From an uncultured bacterium (GTDB lineage Bacteria > Bacillota > Clostridia > Lachnospirales > Lachnospiraceae): a stretch of DNA of 64,000 bases. The stretch covers positions 1 through 64,000 of the forward strand of contig CAJMNR010000008.1 of assembly GCA_905214875.1 (NCBI GenBank). Direction: 5' to 3'. Below are positions 1 to 8,979 of this stretch, piece after piece. Every line of letters starts with the position of its first letter. Position 1 is the first letter of the stretch. The notes beneath the pieces were generated by a model. The model did no database searches and was not told where the DNA came from. It saw only the letters and a program-made list of their open reading frames with translations. Both the position numbers and the translations under genes were made by a program.

Positions 1-74
1 TTGAACCCTCGCGCCGCTATTAACGACCTACTCCCTTTCCAGGGGAGCCCCTTCAGCCGCTTGGGTACTTCTCC
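1..74 (-). tRNA. tRNA-Ser (anticodon GGA), 3' end cut by window edge
   Basis: Read on the minus strand it begins GGAGAAGTACCCAAG. It has a D arm, an anticodon arm with loop CT-GGA-AA closed by CTCCC/GGGAG pairing, a long class II variable arm typical of serine tRNAs, and the beginning of the T arm (GGGTTCAA) at the window edge. The T-arm 3' half and the acceptor 3' strand lie outside. It sits about 80 bp from a second tRNA-Ser, so the two may be co-transcribed. Confidence 0.9.
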
Positions 75-153
75 AATGTATCACATACATTGCGTTTGGC
101 TGATTCTGATTTTATTCATTTTCACCTTTGCAGCAACACCGTGTTACTAAAAA

Positions 154-239
154 CGCAGAAGGTGGGATTCGAACCCACGGTCCCTTTCGGAATCACTGGT
201 TTTCAAGACCAGCTCCTTAAACCACTCGGACACCTCTGC
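154..239 (-). tRNA. tRNA-Ser (anticodon UGA)
   Basis: Minus-strand reading gives acceptor GCAGAGG pairing with CTTCTGC (one G-T pair), discriminator G as expected for serine, anticodon loop CT-TGA-AA, a long variable arm with a CCGAAAGG hairpin, and T loop GTTCGAATC. No CCA is encoded. The length is 86 nt, normal for a class II tRNA. Confidence 0.93.
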
Positions 240-494
240 AAATCATGCTTGTTTAGTATATCATGCGTTGTTTTTCGTGTCAAGCACTTTTTTACTAAAC
301 TTTTTCTTTTTTCATCACTTGTCGACTCAAACCATTCAAGTTGCATCTCCTAGCGACGTGTTTTATTCTATCACAGAAAAAATAGCTTGTCAACTATATT
401 TTTTATTTTTTTTCTAAAATTCAAACAATATGTTCAAAATCAACAATAATGCTGGGTATACTACTAGTATTAGCACTATATCCAGCATTTTATT
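240..494. other. AT-rich intergenic region between tRNA genes and ispD
   Basis: No convincing gene is seen. It should hold the minus-strand tRNA promoter and, near its right end, the ispD terminator hairpin described separately. The only open frame crossing it runs antisense through the tRNA. Confidence 0.5.
449..488 (-). terminator. Probable terminator after ispD
   Basis: The arms ATGCTGGGTATA and TATATCCAGCAT can form a 12-bp stem with one G-T pair, just beyond the ispD stop codon. The T-tract on the minus strand is poor, so termination may be partial. Confidence 0.5.
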
Positions 495-1181
495 CTAACT
501 ATTTAAAAACTGTCCTACAATTAATAGATCTTCCGGAGTAGTAACTTTTATATTACTGTATTCTCCTTCTACCATATGAACCTCTTGTTTTAGCATAGAC
601 TCTACCACCATAGCATCATCCGTTACACCGATATTCTCTGTTTGAAATAACTTTTCATATGCTCTGCATAACATATCGTATTCAAATGCCTGCGGCGTTT
701 GGGTAATCATTAAAGTAGATCGATCAGGAGTGTCAACTACGACACCTGTTTTTTGAACAACTTTAATTGTGTCCTTAACCGGAACCCCTAAGACACATGC
801 TTTCTTCACTTTTACCTCTTCTATGATCTTATTGATCATTTGTGGTCGCAAGCATGGTCTAGCCCCATCATGTACTAATACATAATCGCAGTCCTCTGCT
901 GCTCTCAATCCTTCATACACTGAATTATAGCGTTCCTTACCTCCGGTAACAATAGCTGTAATTTTCTTAAATGGGTATAAATCTAATACATGAGCTTTAC
1001 AGTACTCTTCTTCCCCTTCTCCTAGCACAACGATAATCTGATCTACCAAGCTTCTCTCAAATGCTTGCAATGTATAATACAATAATGGCTTTTCATTTAT
1101 CATCAAGTACTGCTTTGCTATATCTGCACCCATTCGGGTTCCTTTACCAGCCGCTAAGACTATTGCTGTCGTCTTTGCCAT
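495..1181 (-). CDS. ispD: 2-C-methyl-D-erythritol 4-phosphate cytidylyltransferase
   Basis: Third step of the non-mevalonate isoprenoid pathway: CTP + MEP gives CDP-methylerythritol in the cytoplasm. The 228-residue length is typical. The N-terminal nucleotide-binding motif LAAGKGTRMG is present, followed by the family motifs VHDGARP (about residue 103) and the conserved TPQAF (about 162). It lies 5 bp downstream of tsaD and is presumably co-transcribed with it. Clostridia commonly use the MEP pathway, which fits. There is no sign of fusion to IspF. Confidence 0.95.
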   Translation of the reverse strand: MAKTTAIVLAAGKGTRMGADIAKQYLMINEKPLLYYTLQAFERSLVDQIIVVLGEGEEEYCKAHVLDLYPFKKITAIVTGGKERYNSVYEGLRAAEDCDYVLVHDGARPCLRPQMINKIIEEVKVKKACVLGVPVKDTIKVVQKTGVVVDTPDRSTLMITQTPQAFEYDMLCRAYEKLFQTENIGVTDDAMVVESMLKQEVHMVEGEYSNIKVTTPEDLLIVGQFLNS

Positions 1182-1186
1182 TTTAC

Positions 1187-2209
1187 TTACCTCTGACCAA
1201 TTTTTAAGTTTGGCACTGCATTTAAATCCAGACCACTTCTCACGCCATTCATGTATTCATAATAAGCCGCAGAACCAATCATTGCAGCATTATCTGTACA
1301 TAGAATTAATGATGGGTGGTAGAACGTAATATTGTTCTTTTTGCAAGCCTCTTCCATTGCATTGCGGAGTGTAGAGTTGGCCGCAACCCCTCCGGCAATT
1401 GCTACTTTATCTAATCCGTGGACTTTTGCTGCTTTTACAGTTCTTTCAACCAATACTTCTATAACAGCTTGTTGGAAGGAAGCTGCAACATCCGCACGAT
1501 TCACTTCTTCGCCTTTCATTTTGCAAGAGTTTACATAGTTTAATACCGCTGACTTAATACCGCTGAAACTAAAATCAAATTCTGCGCCATCAATATGTGC
1601 TCTTGGGAATGTGATTGCTTTTGGATTTCCTTCCTTCGCAAGTTTATCTATCTTCGGTCCACCTGGATATCCTAATCCAATCGCTCTTGCCACTTTATCA
1701 AATGCTTCTCCTGCTGCATCATCTCTTGTTCGTCCTATAATCTCATATTCGCCATATTCTTTCACTTTTACAATATGAGTATGTCCACCTGATACGATCA
1801 AGCACATAAATGGTGGTTCTAAATCCTTATTTTCAATATAGTTTGCAGATACATGCCCCTCAATATGATGCACTCCTACTAAAGGTTTTTTCGTTGCATA
1901 AGCAATTGCCTTTGCTTCCGCTACCCCTACTAACAATGCCCCTACCAATCCAGGACCATACGTTACACCGATTGCATCAATATCATCCAAGGTTACGTTT
2001 GCTTCTTTTAGCGCTTCTTCAATTACAACATTTATCTTTTCGATATGCTTTCTTGAAGCAATTTCAGGTACTACTCCGCCATACAACGTGTGCAATGCTA
2101 TTTGTGATGAAATCACATTGGATAATACCTCTCTACCATTCTTTACAACCGCTGCTGCCGTCTCATCACAAGAAGACTCTATTGCTAAAATCAATACATC
2201 TTTCTCCAT
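1187..2209 (-). CDS. tsaD: tRNA N6-adenosine threonylcarbamoyltransferase TsaD
   Basis: It transfers threonylcarbamoyl from TC-AMP to A37 of ANN-decoding tRNAs (t6A), working with TsaB and TsaE, which are encoded 2.5-3.7 kb away on the same strand. The 340 residues are full length. An ASKHA-type N-terminus (AIESSCDETAAAV), the metal-binding HxxxH in HHIEGH (about residues 114-119), SGGHTHI and the C-terminal CTDNAAMIG motif are visible. A hairpin terminator separates it from the upstream gene, so tsaD-ispD form their own transcription unit. Confidence 0.96.
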   Translation of the reverse strand: MEKDVLILAIESSCDETAAAVVKNGREVLSNVISSQIALHTLYGGVVPEIASRKHIEKINVVIEEALKEANVTLDDIDAIGVTYGPGLVGALLVGVAEAKAIAYATKKPLVGVHHIEGHVSANYIENKDLEPPFMCLIVSGGHTHIVKVKEYGEYEIIGRTRDDAAGEAFDKVARAIGLGYPGGPKIDKLAKEGNPKAITFPRAHIDGAEFDFSFSGIKSAVLNYVNSCKMKGEEVNRADVAASFQQAVIEVLVERTVKAAKVHGLDKVAIAGGVAANSTLRNAMEEACKKNNITFYHPSLILCTDNAAMIGSAAYYEYMNGVRSGLDLNAVPNLKIGQR

Positions 2210-2230
2210 AAATATTTCAACCTTTCTATC

Positions 2231-2279
2231 AAAAAGGGTGGTAAAGCAGCTCTCACTCGACTCCTGCTTTACTCACCCC
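2231..2279 (-). terminator. Rho-independent terminator between the 2285-2920 gene and tsaD
   Basis: On the minus strand a stem of GGGTGAGTAAAGCAG against CTGCTTTACCACCC (one mismatch) is followed by TTTTT. It lies between a stop codon and the tsaD start, which sets the operon boundary. Confidence 0.8.
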
Positions 2280-2284
2280 TAATT

Positions 2285-2920
2285 TTACTTTTTATTTTGT
2301 TTTTCGTTTACAAGTTCCCAACCAAGTATTTTCCACTTCTTATCTGAATCCTGTCTTAAGATAAATTTCTCTTTGGACTCTAATACGGCCTCAGTTCCTT
2401 GTTTTATTGTATAGGCTAATGTTGTTGTGGCGTAGTTTACTCCATCTTTTGTATAATACGTCACATCTTCTTTTTCACTACTGCTTGTAGGCTTTGGTGA
2501 TGCCTCTTTATCTGAACTTCTTTCGGATGGCCAATAATAAGCAATGATGATTTTTCCTTTTCCTCCAAAGGATTCGATCTCTTCGTTTAAACTTTTCAAC
2601 TGATCCTCTACTGGATTATTGGCAAGCAATTCAGGATCTAACAACTGTCTATACTTGTCTAATAATTTTGGTAGCTCATCATCCTTATACTCTCCATCAT
2701 AGAAGCATTTACTATACTGGCTATATAAGTTCATAACAGTCTTTACAGTAGCTGGATATTCTGTATCCAAATCTTTCGCCAGCAGCTTTTCCACTTTTGT
2801 TTCTGGAATATCTACGGTTTCACTGTCTCCTGTTTCCCTATTATTCATTATATAATACACTCCTACTACAACGCATGCGAACACCATCATAATTAGGATT
2901 GCTCTTATCTTTCTCTTCAT
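2285..2920 (-). CDS. Membrane-anchored exported protein of unknown function
   Basis: The family is not recognised. An upstream in-frame ATG (2935) exists, but GGGGGAG sits 8 nt before the ATG at 2920, so a start at 2920 (211 aa) is preferred. The N-terminus MKRKIRAILIMMVFACVVV is a single hydrophobic anchor; the rest is charged and probably outside the cell. A low-complexity Ser/Pro/Lys stretch (around residue 125) splits a helical part from a C-terminal part with alternating polar beta-like segments (TTLAYTIKQGTEAV), resembling NTF2-like or lumazine-type extracellular domains. It follows rnz closely. Confidence 0.7.
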   Translation of the reverse strand: MKRKIRAILIMMVFACVVVGVYYIMNNRETGDSETVDIPETKVEKLLAKDLDTEYPATVKTVMNLYSQYSKCFYDGEYKDDELPKLLDKYRQLLDPELLANNPVEDQLKSLNEEIESFGGKGKIIIAYYWPSERSSDKEASPKPTSSSEKEDVTYYTKDGVNYATTTLAYTIKQGTEAVLESKEKFILRQDSDKKWKILGWELVNEKQNKK

Positions 2921-2941
2921 CGTAGTCTCCCCCATTTAACA

Positions 2942-3856
2942 TTATTCGTTCTTATCAAACTCTAATACTGTTGTTTTTCCATCCTTTCCTGGATAGCTGT
3001 TAGGAAAGATTTCTTTTACGTCTCCCATAAATTCTTCTGCTCGAACTAACGACGGACTATAATGCGTTAACCACATTTCCCTTACTTCTGCTTCTTTTGC
3101 AAGATTTGCAGCTTCATAAAATGTCATATGTTTATATTCTACAGCTTTACTTGCTTTTTCTTTTTCTCCATACATTCCTTCACAAATAAACAAATCAGCA
3201 TTTTTCGCTTTTTCACTAATGATAGGAACTGGACGAGTATCTGTACAATATGTCAATTTGATACCTTTTCTTTCAGGCCCCAACACCATATCCGGTGTAT
3301 AGGATATGCCATTTAGCTCTACGACTTCGCCTTTTTGTAAACGGTTCCATACTTCTTTTGGAACATTATTTTCTAAGGCTTTTTCCATAAAGAAGCGTCC
3401 TGCTCTTGGAATCATGATATTATATCCGTAACATACTACGTTATGATTTACACGATATGCTTCTATATGATATCCATTTATCTCAAAACTTTCTTCTTTT
3501 CCACTCATCTCAATAAACTTTAATTCAAAAGGAAGTTCTGGCGCAATTACTCTTAATGCGTTTACTACCTTTTCTAATCCTCTTGGGCCAATAAGCGTTA
3601 CTGGCTCTCTACGATCTGCATTTCCCATAGATAACAGTAAACCTGGAAGTCCACTGATATGATCCCCATGATAATGCGTAAAACATATTACATCTATCGA
3701 ATGAAAGCTCCACCCTTTTTGCTTAATTGCAACCTGTGTGCCTTCTCCACAATCTATTAATACACTACTTCCATTAAACCTTGTCATTAAGGCTGTAAGC
3801 CAACGACCTGGCAATGGCATCATGCCACCTGTACCGAGTAAACAAACGTCTAACAC
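2942..3856 (-). CDS. rnz: Ribonuclease Z
   Basis: Zinc metallo-beta-lactamase-fold endonuclease that trims tRNA 3' trailers. At 304 aa it is the short bacterial form. The histidine motif HYHGDH (about residue 61-66) is intact, and CTDTRPV and the late MWLTHYSPS segment supply further zinc ligands. The start is GTG at 3856 with GAGGA upstream. tRNA genes lacking encoded CCA, as at 154-239, need this enzyme. The next gene downstream is the membrane-anchored protein. Confidence 0.95.
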   Translation of the reverse strand: MLDVCLLGTGGMMPLPGRWLTALMTRFNGSSVLIDCGEGTQVAIKQKGWSFHSIDVICFTHYHGDHISGLPGLLLSMGNADRREPVTLIGPRGLEKVVNALRVIAPELPFELKFIEMSGKEESFEINGYHIEAYRVNHNVVCYGYNIMIPRAGRFFMEKALENNVPKEVWNRLQKGEVVELNGISYTPDMVLGPERKGIKLTYCTDTRPVPIISEKAKNADLFICEGMYGEKEKASKAVEYKHMTFYEAANLAKEAEVREMWLTHYSPSLVRAEEFMGDVKEIFPNSYPGKDGKTTVLEFDKNE

Positions 3857-3955
3857 AATTTTTCCTCACTTATAATTTTCTCGTTTTCTCTACTTTTTCC
3901 CATCATATCATATTCTATACACTTTTTCAACAATCCGCCAATTTGGCCAGATATA

Positions 3956-3990
3956 GAAAAAGAGCCGATGTACAAAATGTATATCGACTC
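3956..3990 (-). terminator. Terminator after the small zinc-binding protein gene
   Basis: The minus-strand stem GAGTCGATATAC/GTACATCGGCTC with a 5-nt loop is followed by TTTTT. It lies just after the stop of the gene at 3997-4221 and upstream of rnz. Confidence 0.8.
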
Positions 3991-3996
3991 AAGCAA

Positions 3997-4221
3997 CTAT
4001 AATACTTCATGGTTTTTCTTAATGGTAACCGGGATTACAAAAGATTCAATCATTTTATCGTAGCATACTTCACATATATCAAAGCGGTGAATTTCGAGAT
4101 CTTTATTAGAAAAATATCCCCATTCCTTTGTCGCTTCAAATACGCCTTCTTTTACGATTCCGCGTTCTAGCTTAAGCTCCTTACCGCATACATTACAAAA
4201 TAATTGTCTCCCTTTTTTCAA
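3997..4221 (-). CDS. Small putative zinc-ribbon protein, unknown function
   Basis: 74 residues. Two CxxC pairs (CNVC near residue 9 and CEVC near residue 51) suggest a single zinc-binding knuckle or ribbon. No signal peptide or membrane segment. The region between the cysteine pairs contains FEATKEWGYFSNKDLEIHRFD. The gene is downstream of rimI and has its own hairpin terminator. Similar short CxxC proteins occur in clostridia, but no function can be assigned. Confidence 0.65.
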   Translation of the reverse strand: MKKGRQLFCNVCGKELKLERGIVKEGVFEATKEWGYFSNKDLEIHRFDICEVCYDKMIESFVIPVTIKKNHEVL

Positions 4222-4296
4222 AACCTATCCCTCCATAAATTTGACAGCCTTAATGGTATTATACCTTTTTCCACCTAATATCGGTAGTGGTAATAA

Positions 4297-4758
4297 CTAG
4301 TATTCTACATTTTTTTCATATTTCCACATTATTACGGCATTTTCTTTCGGCTTGTCATAAAAATTTGGGCGAATCCCTGCATTTTCAAATCCTAATCGTT
4401 CATAGAGTTTTCTAGCAGGAGCATTGCTCTCCCTGACTTCTAACGTAAATGATGTTAAACCTCTTTCCTCACCAATGCCTATGAGCTTCTTCATCATTTC
4501 GTAGCCAAGCCCACATCCCCGGGCTTCTTCCTTTACAGCTACATTTGTAATCTGACCTTCATCGAGCACTGACCATAATCCACAATACCCTAAAATTTCA
4601 CTTTCTTTATCCACAACTACATAGATGTTATGTGTATCATTTTGTGACTTTTTAAAATCTTCCATGGACCATGGCATGCTAAAGATACTTTGTTCGATAG
4701 CGGTCACTTGTTCAAGATCTTTTTCTTCCATCAGACGGACACAATAGTCTTTTCCCAT
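4297..4758 (-). CDS. rimI: Ribosomal protein S18-alanine N-acetyltransferase
   Basis: GNAT acetyltransferase, 153 aa. The acetyl-CoA loop appears in the ITNVAVKEEARGCGLG segment, and the family signature LEVRESNAPARKLYERLGF is present. It starts 2 bp after the tsaB stop. The tsaE-tsaB-rimI order is the standard arrangement in Firmicutes, which supports RimI over a generic GNAT. A chance consensus DnaA box (4607-4615) lies inside the coding region. Confidence 0.92.
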   Translation of the reverse strand: MGKDYCVRLMEEKDLEQVTAIEQSIFSMPWSMEDFKKSQNDTHNIYVVVDKESEILGYCGLWSVLDEGQITNVAVKEEARGCGLGYEMMKKLIGIGEERGLTSFTLEVRESNAPARKLYERLGFENAGIRPNFYDKPKENAVIMWKYEKNVEY

Positions 4759-4760
4759 TG

Positions 4761-5477
4761 TTATTTCACCTGTTCTAGCTTTTGTTTTTCCGCCAATTCG
4801 CGTTCTGCTTGTGATAATCTTAAATATTCAGGTGCATGATCTCTAGCAGATTCCACTTTTCCCTGTTTATAATACTCACTTGCCAACATGGCTACTGCGC
4901 CAGCTCTTTGTTTTGCCACGTGGGCCGGTGCAAAACTTACTTTCTCTTTCAGCGTCTCTTTGATTTGTTCTTTGTGTACTTCTACACCATCGCCAAGGAA
5001 AATGACATTGCGATTCATCGGTTGAATCTCTTCTAGTAATTCTGTGATTGTAACTACTTTCTGTTCTTCAATGACGTTAAATTTATTTTCAACAAATTCA
5101 TAAAGGCCTGTATAGACTTGTCCTCTTCTTGCATCCATGATTGGACAAATCATCGCTTCTGTTCCAAAGAGATTGTACGCAAGCGCATCTACCGTCGGAA
5201 CTCCGATAATCGGCTTGTTAAGTGCCAATCCTAATCCTTTTGCCGTTGCAGAACCAATTCTTAATCCTGTAAACGAACCTGGACCTGCTGCAATTGCAAT
5301 AGCATCTAAGTCTTCTAAATTTGTATCTGTCATTTTTACAATCTCATCTAACATAGGTAATAATGTCTGAGAGTGCGTTTTCTTAAAGTTGGTTGTATAT
5401 TCTGCAATCAATGTATCATCCACTACTAATGCAACGGAAGCTACTAATCCTGAACTATCCAATGCTAAGAGTCTCAT
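4761..5477 (-). CDS. tsaB: tRNA threonylcarbamoyladenosine biosynthesis protein TsaB
   Basis: An ASKHA-fold TsaD paralogue lacking the metal-binding histidines; it scaffolds the TsaB-TsaD-TsaE complex. The N-terminus MRLLALDSSG and the motif GPGSFTGLRIG (about residue 68) are diagnostic. A TTG upstream in frame is possible, but GAGGAGG lies 6 nt before the ATG at 5477, so that start is chosen (238 aa). Its start overlaps the end of tsaE by 23 nt, implying translational coupling. Confidence 0.94.
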   Translation of the reverse strand: MRLLALDSSGLVASVALVVDDTLIAEYTTNFKKTHSQTLLPMLDEIVKMTDTNLEDLDAIAIAAGPGSFTGLRIGSATAKGLGLALNKPIIGVPTVDALAYNLFGTEAMICPIMDARRGQVYTGLYEFVENKFNVIEEQKVVTITELLEEIQPMNRNVIFLGDGVEVHKEQIKETLKEKVSFAPAHVAKQRAGAVAMLASEYYKQGKVESARDHAPEYLRLSQAERELAEKQKLEQVK

Positions 5478-5904
5478 TGTCTGCCTCCTCAATTGTAATC
5501 CTACGATAATCGAACCCTTTCGTAAGATCCTTTTCTATTTTTATTATTTTTATTTCTTTTGGTAAAAGTTCCGTAATCAGGTTCGCCCACTCTACAAGGC
5601 ATACACCATTTCCAAAGAAATAATCTTCATAACCGATTTCATCCATTTCATCAATATCGGCGATGCGATATACATCAAAATGATAAAATGGCATTCTTCC
5701 TTCTTCATATACCTGTACAATTGTAAACGTCGGACTGCTGATTGGTTCCGTTATTCCTAACCCTTGGGCAAAACCTTGTGTAAACACAGTCTTTCCTACT
5801 CCAAGATCTCCGAGAAGACAATAAATCTCACCCGGTTTACAACTTTGCCCTAACTCTTTACCATATCGAAATGTATCCTCTGCTTTTAAACTTTCCAATA
5901 CCAT
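5455..5904 (-). CDS. tsaE: tRNA threonylcarbamoyladenosine biosynthesis ATPase TsaE
   Basis: P-loop ATPase that resets the TsaBD complex in t6A synthesis. Walker A GDLGVGKT is at residues 32-39; SSPTFTIV and the later FHFDVYR and LVEWA segments are TsaE signatures. 149 aa is normal length. It is first in the tsaE-tsaB-rimI operon, and its 3' end overlaps tsaB. Confidence 0.95.
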   Translation of the reverse strand: MVLESLKAEDTFRYGKELGQSCKPGEIYCLLGDLGVGKTVFTQGFAQGLGITEPISSPTFTIVQVYEEGRMPFYHFDVYRIADIDEMDEIGYEDYFFGNGVCLVEWANLITELLPKEIKIIKIEKDLTKGFDYRRITIEEADNETLSIG

Positions 5905-5927
5905 GTCGATTCTCCTAACTTCATTTG

Positions 5928-6434
5928 CTACGCTTGCTTAAGACGACATTTCTTTGCATCAACAGAACTCTTAATTAATTCTACAAGTTCTTTTTTGTCA
6001 GATTTAATATCTTCTTGCGGAATAACAAATGCTCTAACTTTCGTTAGATAAATAATTACATTATTCTTAGTTTCAATGATTTTCTGAACTTCATTCCATT
6101 CAACCATTAATTCTTGTTCATTCTGAACGACTTTTACACCATTCTCACTAATCTCATATGTCAGCTCAGCATTATATGTCGGATTTAACTTAACTTGCTT
6201 TCCTGCATTTACATAAATCCAGATTGGATTTATTACCGTAAATAAAAGTGATGTTATTATTAATACTACCACTTGAGAACTTTTTAAATTCGAAAAATTC
6301 ACACATAAATATATAAATGACACTATACTAAATGCTAAACTTGCAACTCCAACTAAGCTAACATATGCATGTCGCATTAAGAATTCATACATATTCTTAA
6401 CTTTCATGTTAACATTAATTTTAATTTCTTTCAC
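5928..6434 (-). CDS. YcxB-like membrane protein
   Basis: 168 aa with a GTG start (GGAGG upstream). Two hydrophobic segments (about residues 24-50 and 58-76) are followed by a soluble domain of the YcxB C-terminal type: LTYEISENGVKV..EWNEVQKIIETKNNVIIYL. Members of this family are of unknown function in Firmicutes. The gene is 23 bp upstream of tsaE on the same strand and may be co-transcribed, but no functional link is evident. Confidence 0.75.
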   Translation of the reverse strand: MKEIKINVNMKVKNMYEFLMRHAYVSLVGVASLAFSIVSFIYLCVNFSNLKSSQVVVLIITSLLFTVINPIWIYVNAGKQVKLNPTYNAELTYEISENGVKVVQNEQELMVEWNEVQKIIETKNNVIIYLTKVRAFVIPQEDIKSDKKELVELIKSSVDAKKCRLKQA

Positions 6435-6565
6435 GTTCCATCCTCCTGTCCCGTTTGTTCTAAAGCAATTATATCAGATTACACTAAAATAGCAATAAGA
6501 AACCCTTTGTTAAGCCAAGCTCAAACACAGCCATAATGGCTCCTTAGAAAACATTTTCTTATAAC

Positions 6566-6632
6566 AAAAAAGAGTTCCTTTTATTACAGTATAACCAAGA
6601 ATTCTAGGCTATCTTCAAAAGAAACTCTTTTT
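6566..6632 (-). terminator. Terminator after tex
   Basis: AAAAAGAGTTCCTTTT pairs with AAAAGAAACTCTTTTT across a 35-nt loop, giving a long stem with a T-run on the minus strand, 43 bp past the tex stop. Confidence 0.75.
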
Positions 6633-6674
6633 ATTCAATTAAATAGCCCCCTCTATAAGGAACCTATTTTTTCT

Positions 6675-8825
6675 CTATAATTTCATTGTTAATTGAATAC
6701 GTTTTTTCGCTAAATCTACGCTCATTACTTTAACTTCAACAATATCCCCAACACTCACCACATCTAATGGATGCTTTACAAACTTTTTATCTGTCAATTG
6801 AGAGATATGAACTAATCCATCCTGATGAACTCCGATATCCACAAAAGCTCCGAAATCAATTACATTTCGAACTGTTCCTTTCAAGATCATTCCTTCTTTT
6901 AAATCTTTCATATCTAATACATCAGTTCTTAAAATTGGCTTAGGCATTTCATCACGTGGATCACGTCCTGGTTTTTCAAGTTCTTTTAAGATATCTTCTA
7001 GTGTGATTTCACCAATCCCTAGCTCTGCTGCTAATTTCTTATAATCCTTAACCTTCTTACTAACTCCAGCTAATACATTTCCTGTAATATCTTTTGTGGA
7101 GTAACCTAAGGAATCTAATAATTTTCTGGCTGCATCATAGCTTTCTGGATGGACGCTTGTTGCATCTAATGGCTCTGTTCCTCCTGTAATTCGTAAGAAA
7201 CCGGCACATTGTTCATACGCTTTTGGTCCTAACTTACTTACTTTAAGTAAGTCTGAACGTTTCTTAAAGCTTCCGTTTTCTTCACGATATACAACGATAT
7301 TCTTCGCAATCGTCTTGCTGATTCCTGAAATATATTCAAGTAAGGAAGCGCTTGCTGTATTTAAGTCTACACCTACTTTATTAACGCAAGCTTCTACTAC
7401 GCCTGATAACGCATCACTAAGTTTCTTCTGATTCATATCATGTTGATATTGTCCCACACCAATAGACTTAGGATCAATCTTAACAAGTTCTGCAAGCGGA
7501 TCTTGAATACGTCTTGCAATAGATGCTGCACTACGTTGTCCCACATCAAAGTTAGGAAACTCTTCTGTAGCAAGTTTACTTGCTGAATATACGCTGGCTC
7601 CTGCTTCATTTACGATTACATATTGCACTGGTTTCTTAATCTCTTTCAACATCTCTACGATAATAGCTTCTGACTCTCTAGAGGCCGTTCCATTACCAAC
7701 CGAAATAAGCGTAATATTATATTTATCAATTAATTCTTTAACTGTTTTCTTTGTCTGTTCTACTTTATTTTGTGGTTCTGTTGGATATACGACTGTAGTA
7801 TCTAACACTTTTCCTGTCGCATCTACAACTGCCAACTTACAGCCTGTACGGAATGCCGGATCCCACCCAAGTACAACTTGTCCTGCGATTGGTGGTTGCA
7901 TTAATAGCTGCTCTAAATTCTTTCCAAATACATTAATTGCGCTATCTTCTGCTTTCTCAGTCAGCTCATTTCTTAATTCACGTTCAATGGCTGGTGCGAT
8001 TAAACGCTTATAGCTGTCTTCAATCGCTTCTTGTAATACAGGTGTTGTATTCTTATTCTCTCTTTTGATTACTTTTTTCTCAAGGTAACGCACAATTGTT
8101 TCCTCTGGTGCAGTTACTTTCACCGTTAAGATTTTTTCTTTTTCTCCTCGATTTATCGCTAGGACTCTATGACCTGCAATCTTAGAGATCTTTTCTTCAA
8201 ATTCATAATACATTTCATATACACTTTGAAGTTTCTTATCTTTTGTCGTACTCACAATCGTTCCTTCGTTAAATGTCTGTTTACGAATATGAATTCTATA
8301 ATCCGCTTCATCCGAAATACTTTCGGCAATAATATCTTTTGCCCCAGCGATTGCTTCTTCTACAGTTGCTACGCCCTTTTCTTCAGATAAGTAGCTCTTT
8401 GCTTCTTCTTCCATCGTTTTGTCCGTCATCTGTAACAAAATGATATTTGCCAATCCTTCTAGTCCCTTTTCCTTGGCAATTGTCGCTCTTGTTCTGCGCT
8501 TTGGACGATATGGACGATAGAGATCCTCTACCACAACTTGAGTTGTTGCCTGTTCGATTTGTTGTCGTAACTCTTTCGTTAATTTCCCTTGCTCTTCAAT
8601 GCTTGCAATAACTTGCGCTTTCTTATCTTCTAAGTTTCGTAAATATTGTAGTCGTTCATTTAATTTACGTAACACTTCATCATTTAAAGAACCATGTTGC
8701 TCTTTTCGATATCTTGCGATAAATGGAATTGTATTTCCTTCATCTATTAATTTTACTGTAGCTTCAACCTGCCACAGCTCGATTCCCAATTCTTCTTTTA
8801 GCTGCTTTACTATATTCATATCCAT
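6675..8825 (-). CDS. tex: Tex family RNA-binding transcription accessory protein
   Basis: 716 aa. Order of parts: N-terminal helical Tex domain, a YqgF/RuvX-like RNase H fold (VLGWDPAFRTGCKLAVVD, about residue 320), helix-hairpin-helix repeats (LNTASASLLEYISGISKTIA), and a C-terminal S1 domain (LKGTVRNVIDFGAFVDIGV). Tex is a conserved nucleic-acid-binding protein affecting transcription and RNA processing. Start choice: AGGAAGG lies only 2 nt before the ATG at 8825 but 8 nt before the ATG at 8819, so the true start may be 8819. It is a single-gene unit with its own terminator. Confidence 0.95.
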   Translation of the reverse strand: MDMNIVKQLKEELGIELWQVEATVKLIDEGNTIPFIARYRKEQHGSLNDEVLRKLNERLQYLRNLEDKKAQVIASIEEQGKLTKELRQQIEQATTQVVVEDLYRPYRPKRRTRATIAKEKGLEGLANIILLQMTDKTMEEEAKSYLSEEKGVATVEEAIAGAKDIIAESISDEADYRIHIRKQTFNEGTIVSTTKDKKLQSVYEMYYEFEEKISKIAGHRVLAINRGEKEKILTVKVTAPEETIVRYLEKKVIKRENKNTTPVLQEAIEDSYKRLIAPAIERELRNELTEKAEDSAINVFGKNLEQLLMQPPIAGQVVLGWDPAFRTGCKLAVVDATGKVLDTTVVYPTEPQNKVEQTKKTVKELIDKYNITLISVGNGTASRESEAIIVEMLKEIKKPVQYVIVNEAGASVYSASKLATEEFPNFDVGQRSAASIARRIQDPLAELVKIDPKSIGVGQYQHDMNQKKLSDALSGVVEACVNKVGVDLNTASASLLEYISGISKTIAKNIVVYREENGSFKKRSDLLKVSKLGPKAYEQCAGFLRITGGTEPLDATSVHPESYDAARKLLDSLGYSTKDITGNVLAGVSKKVKDYKKLAAELGIGEITLEDILKELEKPGRDPRDEMPKPILRTDVLDMKDLKEGMILKGTVRNVIDFGAFVDIGVHQDGLVHISQLTDKKFVKHPLDVVSVGDIVEVKVMSVDLAKKRIQLTMKL

Positions 8826-8979
8826 TACCTTCCTGTAATTACTTATCTTAGTATTTTACTATAGTTGAACAACGCTTTCAAGGTCATTACTCGGACAACG
8901 TGGACATTGTCTGTTGAATTCTATTTTAAAACCCTTATAATTAAAATGGTACTTGAGAAATCTAGAAAAGAGGGAACCT

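Noticed and set aside
4607..4615. A single consensus DnaA box in rimI
   Set aside because: An isolated 9-mer inside a coding region is expected by chance at this scale.
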